From a virus: a DNA stretch of 24,702 nt. Of this stretch, positions 1 to 4,990 are shown piece after piece; within the stretch, counting starts at the first letter, position 1; every line of letters starts with the position of its first letter. Under the pieces are notes generated by a model. That model made no database searches. It was not told the DNA's origin and worked only from the letters and a program-made list of their open reading frames with translations. The translations under genes were made by a program, and so were the position numbers. The stretch covers positions 1 through 24,702 of the IMG/VR virus record IMGVR_UViG_3300002493_000001. The stretch is one strand, 5' to 3'.

Positions 1-64
1 CATCGCCTTGCCCGCGCCTCCCACCGCGGGCTTCCACCTCCTCTTCTCCGTTTTTACTCCCCTG
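1..64. repeat. 64-bp terminal direct repeat, left copy
   Basis: Bases 1-64 are identical to bases 24639-24702, the exact end of the window. A perfect overlap that runs precisely to both ends is what a circular assembly graph leaves behind, so the two copies probably represent one locus and the unique genome is about 24,638 bp. A genuine short terminal redundancy is possible but less likely, because the repeat lies inside a leftward operon: the stop codon of the 54-407 gene and the ribosome binding site and start of the 24309-24662 gene fall in it. Confidence 0.9.
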
Positions 65-407
65 CCGCGGGAGGACGTCCGTCACCTCCTTTCCTTTGCG
101 TTTCAGAAACCAGCCGCAGTAACTTTTTCACATCTTGTCTCTTGTAAACGTGGCGGCAACTTAACCTGATTGTGAATTTGAATACCTGCTCATCTTTGTT
201 GTATGCCGCGACGCTCGTGTCTGTCTTTTCAATTCTGAGGTTCAACCCGTGTTGTTCACAAAGGCGCCTCAACCAGTCTTCTACCAGGCTCACGTAGTAT
301 TTCTCGCGGCTGCGGCGCGCGGCCGCATGCCGCTCCGTCCGCCAGAAATACGTGCTTTCTTTTAAGACATAGGGTGCCTCCAATGACTCTAAAGTTATCT
401 TTCCCAT
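54..407 (-). CDS. hypothetical protein, leftward operon gene 2 (117 aa)
   Basis: Unrecognised basic/acidic protein with no membrane segment or clear catalytic motif. The N-terminal half is rich in Arg/Glu with an aromatic WLRRLCEQHG helix near residue 45; the middle has alternating strand-like residues (LRIEKTDTSVAAY, FKFTIRLSCRHV), suggesting a small alpha/beta fold; the C-terminal 20 residues look disordered (Gly/Pro/Arg). The ATG at 405-407 is preceded on the minus strand by a GGGAGGGGG ribosome binding site, supporting this start. It lies between the 462-680 gene upstream and the junction gene 24309-24662 downstream, all in the same direction. A role in early control or host takeover would fit its place beside the divergent regulatory region, but nothing in the sequence proves it. 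Confidence 0.7.
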   Translation of the reverse strand: MGKITLESLEAPYVLKESTYFWRTERHAAARRSREKYYVSLVEDWLRRLCEQHGLNLRIEKTDTSVAAYNKDEQVFKFTIRLSCRHVYKRQDVKKLLRLVSETQRKGGDGRPPAAGE

Positions 408-423
408 ACTTCCCCCTCCCTTT

Positions 424-444
424 TGCCGTCGTTCCCCGACGGCA
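424..444. terminator. hairpin between leftward genes; T-rich tail on the plus strand
   Basis: TGCCGTCG (424-431) and CGACGGCA (437-444) form a perfect 8-bp stem with a 5-base loop. On the plus strand it is followed by TTTGTTGTTTT (445-455), the shape of an intrinsic terminator for rightward transcription. On the minus strand it is an mRNA hairpin just upstream of the ribosome binding site of the 54-407 gene. It may stop antisense readthrough or modulate translation within the leftward operon. Confidence 0.5.
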
Positions 445-461
445 TTTGTTGTTTTCCACTT

Positions 462-680
462 TTATTTTACTGCCTTTCGTTGCGCTACGATGTCGGTTCC
501 GTAACGAGTCTCGACCGGTTCAGTAACAAAATGATGAAGCACGATGATGAGACCCTTTAAATCGATTCCCGCAACCCCTTGCTGCAACAACTGCTCCGCT
601 TTTTGCCGTGTCTCTTGTGGTATGAGATGCCACATCCTGTTCTCGAGCCAATCTTCAATGATTTTTCGCACATCTTTCAT
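462..680 (-). CDS. hypothetical small protein, leftward operon gene 1 (72 aa)
   Basis: Small, mostly helical protein of no recognised family. Residues 1-35 form a charged helix pair (KIIEDWLENR, ETRQKAEQLLQQ), followed by a hydrophobic stretch ending in LHHF and then a RYGTDIVAQ segment. Start chosen because ATG at 678-680 has a strong minus-strand GGAGGGGTG ribosome binding site. It is first in the leftward operon and lies about 70 bases downstream of a TATAAT-like box at 750-755. The DNA for its last 25 codons (464-538) is about 60-65% identical, with an HH-8-RYG-2-I-2-Q residue pattern, to non-coding DNA at 750-825. So the gene or its embedded control sequence was probably duplicated. Function unknown. 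Confidence 0.7.
   Translation of the reverse strand: MKDVRKIIEDWLENRMWHLIPQETRQKAEQLLQQGVAGIDLKGLIIVLHHFVTEPVETRYGTDIVAQRKAVK
464..538. repeat. diverged ~76-bp repeat, copy A (inside the 462-680 gene)
   Basis: Pairs with 750-825. Shared landmarks sit at a constant offset of 287 bp: TTGCG at 480/767, ATGT at 490/777, TCCGTAACGA at 498/785 and AATGATGAA at 530/817. Ends at ATTTTA (464-469), which lines up with the ATTATA of copy B after a one-base gap. Confidence 0.6.
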
Positions 681-749
681 CCTTCACCCCTCCTTTCCCG
701 TTTTCCCGCCACCTCACCCGGCGGGGCTTCTCAAACACTTTTCACCCCA

Positions 750-755
750 ATTATA
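750..755 (-). promoter_or_regulatory. -10-like box TATAAT for the leftward operon
   Basis: A perfect TATAAT lies on the minus strand about 70 bases upstream of the ATG at 680. No good TTGACA hexamer is present at 16-18 bases; the -35 position is occupied by the inverted repeat at 762-782, so activation or a non-canonical promoter is possible. Seven G residues lie between the box and that repeat. Confidence 0.45.
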
Positions 756-761
756 CCCCCC

Positions 762-782
762 CTACATTGCGACATAATGTAG
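762..782. promoter_or_regulatory. inverted repeat, candidate operator
   Basis: CTACATT at 762-768 and AATGTAG at 776-782 are perfect 7-base inverted arms around a 7-base centre. The repeat covers the -35/spacer position of the leftward TATAAT box. A further half-site TACATTGC lies at 807-814. This layout is typical of a dimeric repressor or activator site; no regulator gene was recognised. Confidence 0.45.
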
Positions 783-875
783 ACTCCGTAACGACTTGCG
801 ATCAAGTACATTGCAGAATGATGAAACCGAGAAAGCGCAACCCATGTTCTCCTCCCTTAGCCACCGCGCCGTTCA

Positions 876-886
876 TGTGGTAAACT
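876..886 (-). promoter_or_regulatory. TTTACCACA motif, inverted copy upstream of the nuclease gene
   Basis: The minus strand here reads AGTTTACCACA, identical to the motif at 1316-1326. It lies about 20 bases before the nuclease start and overlaps an extended -10-like TGGTAAACT on the plus strand. Candidate binding site only. Confidence 0.3.
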
Positions 887-904
887 ATTGTTGAAGGGGT
901 GCAA

Positions 905-1255
905 ATGGCAGAGAAGGGGGGATTGTTTGTGGGAAAGCTTTCGCGGAGAAAAGGATACCGTGGCGAGAAGGAGGCAGAAGAAATCCTTCGCGAGCTCGGT
1001 TTCGACGCAAAACGCGTCCCACTTTCGGGAGCGTCCGAGTTCCAAAAAGGCGATGTCGTCGTTTTCGAAAAGGGACATCCGCAGTGGGTCGTAGAGGTCA
1101 AGAGGCGCGCACGCGGTTTTGAAACGCTGTATCGTTTCCTTGAGCGCGCGGATTTGCTCTTTGTTAGAGCAGACAGAAAAGATTGGATTGTTTGCATGGA
1201 GTTAGAGACCCTGAAGAAACTTTTGAAACGAAATACCCTCCCAAAGGAGGGTTAA
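905..1255 (+). CDS. PDDEXK nuclease, Holliday-junction-resolvase-like (116 aa)
   Basis: Small Hjc-like endonuclease expected to cut branched DNA during phage recombination and before packaging. Visible signature in order: RKGYRGEKE with the early Glu at about residue 21, RVPLSGAS with a conserved Ser near 41, QKGDVVVF with the catalytic Asp near 50, and VVEVKRR supplying the E-x-K at about 64-66. This is the standard core of archaeal and phage Hjc-type PDDEXK enzymes, and 116 aa is a normal length. ATG at 905 follows GAAGGGG; GTG at 929, after a stronger AAGGGGGG, is an alternative that would still keep the core. First gene of the rightward early block; a weak terminator-like hairpin overlaps its stop. 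The exact substrate preference is inferred. Confidence 0.8.
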   Translation: MAEKGGLFVGKLSRRKGYRGEKEAEEILRELGFDAKRVPLSGASEFQKGDVVVFEKGHPQWVVEVKRRARGFETLYRFLERADLLFVRADRKDWIVCMELETLKKLLKRNTLPKEG

Positions 1256-1265
1256 AGCGCTTTTT
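1235..1265 (+). terminator. weak intrinsic terminator-like hairpin
   Basis: ACCCTCC (1235-1241) pairs with GGAGGGT (1246-1252) around a 4-base loop, overlapping the stop codon of the nuclease gene. A TTTTT run at 1261-1265 lies nine bases past the stem, longer than usual, so termination is probably partial. Confidence 0.4.
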
Positions 1266-1559
1266 CTATTTGAAGGGAGGTGGAGCAGGCTAATATTCTA
1301 TTTTACCACACCTGGAGTTTACCACAACTATTTTCTTTCAATTCTATCATACCACGTGTTTTTCTCCCTATGATAAATTCACGTGTTTTTCAGCTATGCG
1401 TTTGGGGATCGTTACGGTAGCTTCATGCGATCGCAAAACTTAGTCGATATTATCTTAGCGAGATTCGAAAAACTTTAGCACGTCTAACATAGTCCCTCCC
1501 ACTATGTTAGATGTAGAAAACTCAGGAGGAGGTGGAGCCTGAGGGAGGCAGGCGAAGGC
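1256..1559 (+). promoter_or_regulatory. non-coding A/T-rich control region of the early genes
   Basis: About 300 bases without a credible gene, rich in short repeats. TTTACCACA occurs at 1302-1310 and 1318-1326 (16-bp spacing). CACGTGTTTTTC is directly repeated at 1353-1364 and 1380-1391 (27-bp spacing), each followed within a few bases by CTATG. TATCATA/TATGATA form inverted arms at 1345-1351 and 1369-1375. A 10-base palindrome TGCGATCGCA lies at 1426-1435. No confident -35/-10 pair was found, although TATTAT-like sequence occurs near 1447. Probably promoter/operator DNA for the recombination and replication genes; a small RNA cannot be excluded. Confidence 0.5.
1483..1511. promoter_or_regulatory. 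11-bp perfect inverted repeat upstream of gene 1560-1760
   Basis: TCTAACATAGT (1483-1493) and ACTATGTTAGA (1501-1511) are perfect inverted arms around CCCTCCC. No T-run follows, so this is more likely an operator or a 5'-leader hairpin than a terminator. An AGGAGGAGGTGG purine tract follows at about 1523. Confidence 0.5.
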
Positions 1560-1760
1560 ATGTGGGTGAGGCTACAGAAAGAGCAAAGTGTTATTTGGCT
1601 GAACACGAACAACGTATCCGCGATAACGTACGTCTTCGCGCGCGGCCCGCTGTTGCAGATCCAGTTCGTAGACGGGAGCACGGAAACCTTCGAAAAGGAC
1701 GAGGCACAAGCCTTCTACGAGGAACTGAAGAAAGTTTTGGGAGGTGAAGAAAATGAGTGA
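1560..1760 (+). CDS. hypothetical small protein (66 aa)
   Basis: Unrecognised small protein that reads as a folded beta-rich domain: residues 10-45 alternate hydrophobic and polar residues (VIWLNTNNVSAITY, LLQIQFVDGST), then a helix EAQAFYEELKKVL. The strand-then-helix shape with a FVDGSTETF turn is common in small conserved phage early proteins, but I cannot name a family. ATG at 1560 follows GAGGGAGG with a rather long spacing; GTG at 1566 is possible. Its end overlaps the start of the next gene by 8 bases, so the two are probably co-translated. Expression is likely governed by the repeat-rich region just upstream. Confidence 0.6.
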   Translation: MWVRLQKEQSVIWLNTNNVSAITYVFARGPLLQIQFVDGSTETFEKDEAQAFYEELKKVLGGEENE

Positions 1761-2484
1761 CTTGCCAAAACTTATCTCAGTAACACAGCAAGAAATCACG
1801 GCGCTGAAGGAACAGTACGATCTCTTCAGACTGTTACAAAAAGAAGTTCTTGAAGCGGACGTCGATTACGGTTTCCCGCACGGGAAACGCGAAGGGAAAC
1901 CATCGCTCTACAAGTCGGGTGCCGAGAAACTCACGCGCCTTTTCAATCTCATACCACATTTTGAGCTCCTAAAAGCGATTGAGGAAGAAAACTATGTTTA
2001 TTACATGTTCAAGGCTACACTCACAACCGCGTCTGGTCAGGTCGTGGGAGAAGGATTCGGCTCGTGCAACAGCAAGGAAAAACGTCATTGGAGCGATAAT
2101 CCTCTTGGAAACGCAAACACAATATTAAAAATGGCTAAGAAACGTGCACACGTCGACGCCGTTTTGACTGGGCTCGGAGCCTCAAATGTTTTCACCCAAG
2201 ACTTAGAAGATATGGAAACCACCGAAGCAGAGCAAAAGCCGGCGCAACAGACGCAAAAACAAGAACTTGCGACGGAGAAGCAAATCAAAATGATCACGCA
2301 CCTTATCCACGATCTCGCAAAAGAAGCCGAATGCTCTGTTGAAGAAATTGTCGCCGATATCAAACAAAGATACGGCGTACAAAGTTCGTCAGAGCTAACA
2401 AAAGCTCAAGCATCCAAATTGATAGACGAGCTACAAACATTGTTATCCGAAACACGCTCGCAAGACGGTGATTCGCATGAATGA
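1753..2484 (+). CDS. putative recombination protein (single-strand-annealing type), 243 aa
   Basis: Conserved phage early protein, probably acting with single-stranded DNA in recombination or replication. Residues 20-150 form the core: DYGFPHGKREGKPSLYKSGAEKL, an E-x-x-x-YVYYMFKATL strand pair, GEGFGSCNSKEKRHW, and the striking ANTILKMAKKRAHVDAVL helix followed by FTQDLED. A Gln-rich linker (about 155-172) leads to a C-terminal helical module (TEKQIKMITHLIHDLAKE ... LTKAQASKLIDELQTL), a type often appended to phage recombinases and ssDNA proteins. ATG 1753 is chosen over GTG 1744 because GGAGGTG ends six bases before it. Neighbours (a Holliday-junction nuclease and a RecA-like ATPase) support the role. 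Rad52/Erf-type annealing is inferred from pattern and context, not from a clear catalytic motif. Confidence 0.6.
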   Translation: MSDLPKLISVTQQEITALKEQYDLFRLLQKEVLEADVDYGFPHGKREGKPSLYKSGAEKLTRLFNLIPHFELLKAIEEENYVYYMFKATLTTASGQVVGEGFGSCNSKEKRHWSDNPLGNANTILKMAKKRAHVDAVLTGLGASNVFTQDLEDMETTEAEQKPAQQTQKQELATEKQIKMITHLIHDLAKEAECSVEEIVADIKQRYGVQSSSELTKAQASKLIDELQTLLSETRSQDGDSHE

Positions 2485-2728
2485 AGACTACATCGATTTC
2501 CCTGTGTCTTCTGATTGGCTCGATTTCTACCACGAACGGGGTCTCACGCCCCGTTCGTCAGGAAGACTCTCCCGCGCCGAAAGGATGCTCCTTGAGCGAA
2601 TAGAAAAGCTCGAGGAGCAGATGGCAAAGCAACAAGAAATATTGTTAGTCCTACTGAAGGAACTTCAAAAGAAATCTTCAAGCCCACGTCCACAACCGAC
2701 AGATTGGGAGAAGCTCAAGGAGGAATGA
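2477..2728 (+). CDS. hypothetical coiled-coil protein (83 aa)
   Basis: Small protein with an aromatic, acidic N-terminus (DYIDFPVSSDWLDFYHERG), then a heptad-patterned helix from about residue 35 to 68 (ERIEKLEEQMAKQQEILLVLLKELQKK), and a Pro/Ser linker ending in DWEKLKEE. Likely a dimerising or adaptor protein, perhaps working with the ATPase that follows directly. The start ATG 2477 overlaps the stop of the upstream gene; its own ribosome binding site is poor, so translational coupling is likely. A 10-bp perfect hairpin lies within its early codons. No family recognised. Confidence 0.6.
   Translation: MNEDYIDFPVSSDWLDFYHERGLTPRSSGRLSRAERMLLERIEKLEEQMAKQQEILLVLLKELQKKSSSPRPQPTDWEKLKEE
2532..2558. 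other. perfect 10-bp hairpin inside a coding region
   Basis: ACGAACGGGG (2532-2541) and CCCCGTTCGT (2549-2558) are perfect inverted arms around a 7-base loop, within codons for HERGLTPRSS of the 83-aa protein. GC-rich stem, no T-run. It could control translation or mRNA processing or serve as a protein or single-strand initiation site. Confidence 0.5.
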
Positions 2729-2730
2729 AT

Positions 2731-3969
2731 ATGATCGTGGAAAAGACCCCCTTGGGGTGTTATGCGTTTGAAAACTACGCCATGGGAACAATCGAATTTT
2801 CGTTGTCGCGAATCATAGAAGACGAACACACTTCGGGTCTTTTAACAATCAAAGGTGTCCTCGTGGATGGCACAAGAATGCATATTTACACTGGAAGACT
2901 AAGCCTGAGCAGCCCGCAAAGCCGAAAAAACGTGGCAAACTACATCAAAAACGTCGTGGCTGGGAGTCCTTTCGAGGGCGTTGATTGGATCAAACTCGTC
3001 GAAAAATTCTGCAACGACGTTTTCACACTCTTGCACACACCTAATGAAGCTAAACCGCTGGAATTTTGTGAGACGCTACCGACCGTAGAATATCTGTTAT
3101 ATCCTTTGCTCCCTGCGCGCGTCCCTGCTCTTATTTACGCTCCAGGTGGTGCAGGAAAATCCATCGTTGCGCTCTATGTCGCTGTCCTTCTCCAGTCAGG
3201 ATATGATCTCAATTATCAACGTCAAGAGCCTGTCAACGTCCTCTACATGGACTGGGAGCTCGACTACGCGTTGACAAATACGCGCTTCAACCAGCTTGTG
3301 CTCGACATCGCGGGAAAACGCCCGCCGCTGTACCTCTCAGCCACAAGAACACTGACAGAGGAGATATATAACATTGTTGAAAACGTCACACATCACGACG
3401 TGAAATTAGTTATCCTCGACTCAGCGGCTTTGGCGTCTGGAGGAGACCTGATCGATTCGGCGAACGTGATTCGCTTCTTCGCCGAGGTGCGCAAACTAAC
3501 TGACATGGGTGTAACTGTGTTAATCATTTCCCATGTCTCGAAAGCGCACAAAGAGAAGGACGACGGAGCTATGCCAATTGGGTCTGTGTTTTTCGAAAAC
3601 CTCGCGCGCATGACCTGGGAGCTCAAGTTCTGGCGCTCTCCCAATGACGAAAAAACTTTCATTTACGCGCTCTATAACCGAAAATCGAACTTTGGGTATC
3701 ACGATCCCATCGGCTTGCGCGTGCAGTGGCAAGACGGGTTCGCATTCGTCTCCCGCGCGGACACAGAATTGAAAACGAACATAACGGGAAACACTGTTAG
3801 AGACGTTGTATATTCTTTGCTCCTCGAAGAAGGTGAAATGACCCCCGCAGACCTGGCGAAGCTCATCGGAGCGTCTCAACAAAGCGTCTGGAACGCTTTA
3901 TCGGAACTCAAAAAGCAAGGGTTAGCCGAAAACTCCTCCAGAGGCAAATGGAGGGCTATACATGGGTAA
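2731..3969 (+). CDS. RecA-fold ATPase/RepA-like replicative helicase with C-terminal winged helix (412 aa)
   Basis: Predicted hexameric DNA helicase or replication initiator ATPase. Residues 1-115 are a separate N-terminal domain. Walker A is APGGAGKS at about 137-144; MDWELD at 173-178 fits the next conserved acidic strand; Walker B is LVILDSA at about 226-232; VLIISHVSK near 264-271 is the sensor strand typical of RepA/AAA_25 and DnaB-type RecA folds. Residues about 355-405 form a winged helix (MTPADLAKLIGASQQSVWNAL, then a wing) that could bind DNA. ATG 2731 is chosen because AAGGAGG lies seven bases upstream; ATG 2725 is too close. The stop is followed within three bases by an array of GTAGAAAC repeats, an arrangement like plasmid initiators beside their iterons. 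A Sak4-type recombination ATPase is the main alternative. Confidence 0.75.
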   Translation: MIVEKTPLGCYAFENYAMGTIEFSLSRIIEDEHTSGLLTIKGVLVDGTRMHIYTGRLSLSSPQSRKNVANYIKNVVAGSPFEGVDWIKLVEKFCNDVFTLLHTPNEAKPLEFCETLPTVEYLLYPLLPARVPALIYAPGGAGKSIVALYVAVLLQSGYDLNYQRQEPVNVLYMDWELDYALTNTRFNQLVLDIAGKRPPLYLSATRTLTEEIYNIVENVTHHDVKLVILDSAALASGGDLIDSANVIRFFAEVRKLTDMGVTVLIISHVSKAHKEKDDGAMPIGSVFFENLARMTWELKFWRSPNDEKTFIYALYNRKSNFGYHDPIGLRVQWQDGFAFVSRADTELKTNITGNTVRDVVYSLLLEEGEMTPADLAKLIGASQQSVWNALSELKKQGLAENSSRGKWRAIHG

Positions 3970-4044
3970 AAGTAGAAACGTTAGAAACGGGTTAGAAACG
4001 CAAAACCGCTTCTCATGTGGGTTTGAATGCGTTTCTACTTTCGC

Positions 4045-4066
4045 TATATTATATAAAAAATATATA
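4045..4066. other. 22-bp pure A/T tract, possible DNA-unwinding element
   Basis: Bases 4045-4066 contain only A and T, including an A6 run flanked by TATA steps, in a genome of near-balanced composition. It lies between two repeat clusters and directly abuts the 4066-4099 hairpin. Confidence 0.5.
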
Positions 4067-4099
4067 GAGTGAGAAAGCTATTAGAAGCTTTCTCACTCT
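4066..4099. other. 14-bp perfect hairpin in the candidate origin
   Basis: AGAGTGAGAAAGCT (4066-4079) and AGCTTTCTCACTCT (4086-4099) pair perfectly around the loop ATTAGA. No T-run follows on the plus strand; on the minus strand the stem is followed by a TATATATTTTTT tract, so leftward termination is conceivable. In the context of the repeats it could be a single-strand initiation hairpin. Confidence 0.6.
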
Positions 4100-4237
4100 T
4101 AAGAGAGTAGAAAAAGTAGAAAGGTTAGAAACTCGGATAAGTATCGGAAACGCGCTCCAGAAAAGGGATTGCGGCGGCGTGTGGCGAGGGGGAAAGTAGA
4201 AACAGTAGAAACGGGTTAGAAAAGGGAGGGAAGAGGC

Positions 4238-4372
4238 ATGAAAAGCTTGTTAGAGAGAGCAAACAGAATTGCGCTTGTGGAGTACGGTTGCGAGCTTTGG
4301 CAGATTGAAGATGAGGACTTGTGGCAGTACATTCTTGAGAAAGCTGAGGAGGAAGGAGGCGAGGAGGAATGA
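4238..4372 (+). CDS. hypothetical small acidic protein (44 aa)
   Basis: Short acidic helical protein beginning MKSLLERANRIALVEYGCE and ending in a run of glutamates (KAEEEGGEEE). ATG 4238 is preceded by GGGAGGGAAGAGGC, a good ribosome binding site, and its TGA overlaps the next start as ATGA, so it belongs to the small-gene operon. No family recognised. It begins only 15 bases after the last repeat of the candidate origin, so its expression may be tied to that region. Small acidic phage proteins sometimes act as DNA mimics or inhibitors, but nothing here shows that. Confidence 0.6.
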   Translation: MKSLLERANRIALVEYGCELWQIEDEDLWQYILEKAEEEGGEEE

Positions 4373-4485
4373 GCTTCATCGTAGGTTTGGGACTAATACT
4401 GTTAGGCGCTTTGTTGGGGATGTTCGTAATGGCGCTTTTGCGCGTGGAAAGGAGGGATGACGATGAAGATCGCGACGCGAATTGA
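4369..4485 (+). CDS. small single-pass membrane protein, DUF3789-like (38 aa)
   Basis: Residues 3-24 (FIVGLGLILLGALLGMFVMALL) are one hydrophobic glycine-zipper-like helix, followed by a charged tail RVERRDDDEDRDAN. Length, the F-x-x-G-x-x-x-G-x-x-x-G spacing and the short charged tail resemble the DUF3789 family of tiny phage and plasmid membrane proteins; that match is by eye. The ribosome binding site is the AGGAGG tract within the end of the upstream gene. Its 3' end overlaps the next gene by 23 bases in another frame. Function unknown; the position is early rather than lysis. Confidence 0.65.
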   Translation: MSFIVGLGLILLGALLGMFVMALLRVERRDDDEDRDAN

Positions 4486-4765
4486 AAAAACGCCACGCGG
4501 GATAATTGCGACCGTCGAAGTCGTTAACGAAAACGGGAAGGTGCTCTATGCGGAGGAATTTGACAATCTTCGCGTAGCTCAACTTGTGAAAAGGATTCAG
4601 AACAAGAACCCGCGCACACAGCTGAAGACGTTGATAGTCTTGTTGCACCTGTACAAGTTTTCGAACCGAAAACCCGTTTTGAGACAGAGGATCTTGGAGC
4701 TTGTCGGGGGATACTTAGACCGCGTGGACCAACTTCGCGTGGCGAACGAAGAGGAAGACGAATGA
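4463..4765 (+). CDS. hypothetical protein (100 aa)
   Basis: N-terminal half is a compact beta domain (MKIATRIEKTPRGIIATVEVVNENGKVLYAEEF, residues 1-33), C-terminal half is helical (LRVAQLVKRIQNKN, LKTLIVLLHLYKFSN, RQRILELVGGYLDRV) with an acidic end. No family recognised. ATG 4463 is chosen over ATG 4457 because GGAGGG ends six bases before it. It follows the small membrane-protein gene in the same operon. The C-terminal helices with regularly placed Leu suggest a protein-interaction surface. Confidence 0.7.
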   Translation: MKIATRIEKTPRGIIATVEVVNENGKVLYAEEFDNLRVAQLVKRIQNKNPRTQLKTLIVLLHLYKFSNRKPVLRQRILELVGGYLDRVDQLRVANEEEDE

Positions 4766-4780
4766 AAAGGAGGAGAGGAA

Positions 4781-4990
4781 ATGACAAAGACCATTCGCGA
4801 CGACAAAATATGTTTTGTGTTTGAAACAATCGAAGAAGCTCGCGATTACCTAATCGCTTTGGCAAGCATGACACCGTTCTACACAGCCAGCAACGGGGGC
4901 ATCTATGAGGTTAGAAATATCAGAAACGTTAGCGTCACGCTTGTGGCTGAAGCGGATATTCGCAAGCTTGAAAGGGAGGTGGAAAAATGA
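4781..4990 (+). CDS. hypothetical protein (69 aa)
   Basis: Small alpha/beta protein: FVFETIEEARDYLIALASMTPFY (residues 12-34) pairs a strand with a helix, then GGIYEVRNIRNVSVTLVAEADIRKLEREVEK ends in a charged helix. ATG 4781 has AAAAGGAGGAGAGG upstream. Its stop overlaps the next gene as ATGA. No family or motif recognised; likely an accessory early gene. Confidence 0.65.
   Translation: MTKTIRDDKICFVFETIEEARDYLIALASMTPFYTASNGGIYEVRNIRNVSVTLVAEADIRKLEREVEK

Larger units (their letters stand above)
750..825. repeat. diverged ~76-bp repeat, copy B (leftward control region)
   Basis: Non-coding partner of 464-538. Read on the minus strand, in the phase of the real gene, it retains HH, then 8 residues, then RYG, then I and Q at matching positions, but it has no start or ribosome binding site of its own. 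It is either a decayed gene fragment or a duplicated promoter/operator block, because it also contains the TATAAT box and the 762-782 inverted repeat. Confidence 0.55.
3972..4223 (+). repeat. candidate replication origin: three clusters of GTAGAAAC/GTTAGAAAC repeats
   Basis: Short repeats occur in three groups of three at near one-helical-turn spacing. Group 1: 3972, 3980, 3991. Group 2: 4107, 4116, 4124. Group 3: 4196, 4205, 4215. Each group begins with GTAGAAA and ends with GTTAGAAA; an inverted copy, GTTTCTAC, lies at 4031-4038. Between groups 1 and 2 are a 22-bp pure A/T tract and a long hairpin. Iterated sites, an A/T-rich unwinding element and a neighbouring initiator-like ATPase together suggest a replication origin; an operator array for the small genes downstream is the alternative. 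No gene is credible in 3970-4237. Confidence 0.6.

Noticed and set aside
802-1197. 131-residue minus-strand frame opposite the resolvase gene
   Set aside because: Ser/Thr/Pro-rich shadow of a gene with clear PDDEXK motifs; no ribosome binding site.
1532-1747. 71-residue open frame overlapping the 66-aa gene
   Set aside because: Arg/Gly-rich composition typical of a shadow frame; the 1560 frame reads as a normal protein and leads by overlap into the next gene.
905-3969. integrase, transposase or repressor in the early block
   Set aside because: No tyrosine or serine recombinase motif, no DDE transposase and no free-standing Cro/CI-type HTH protein was found on either strand.
4066-4099. simple rightward intrinsic terminator of the helicase gene
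   Set aside because: The stem is perfect but no T-run follows on the plus strand; its place among repeats and an A/T tract suggests another role.
3972-4223. CRISPR array
   Set aside because: Repeats are 8-9 bases, tightly clustered, without spacer-sized regular intervals, and no cas genes are present.
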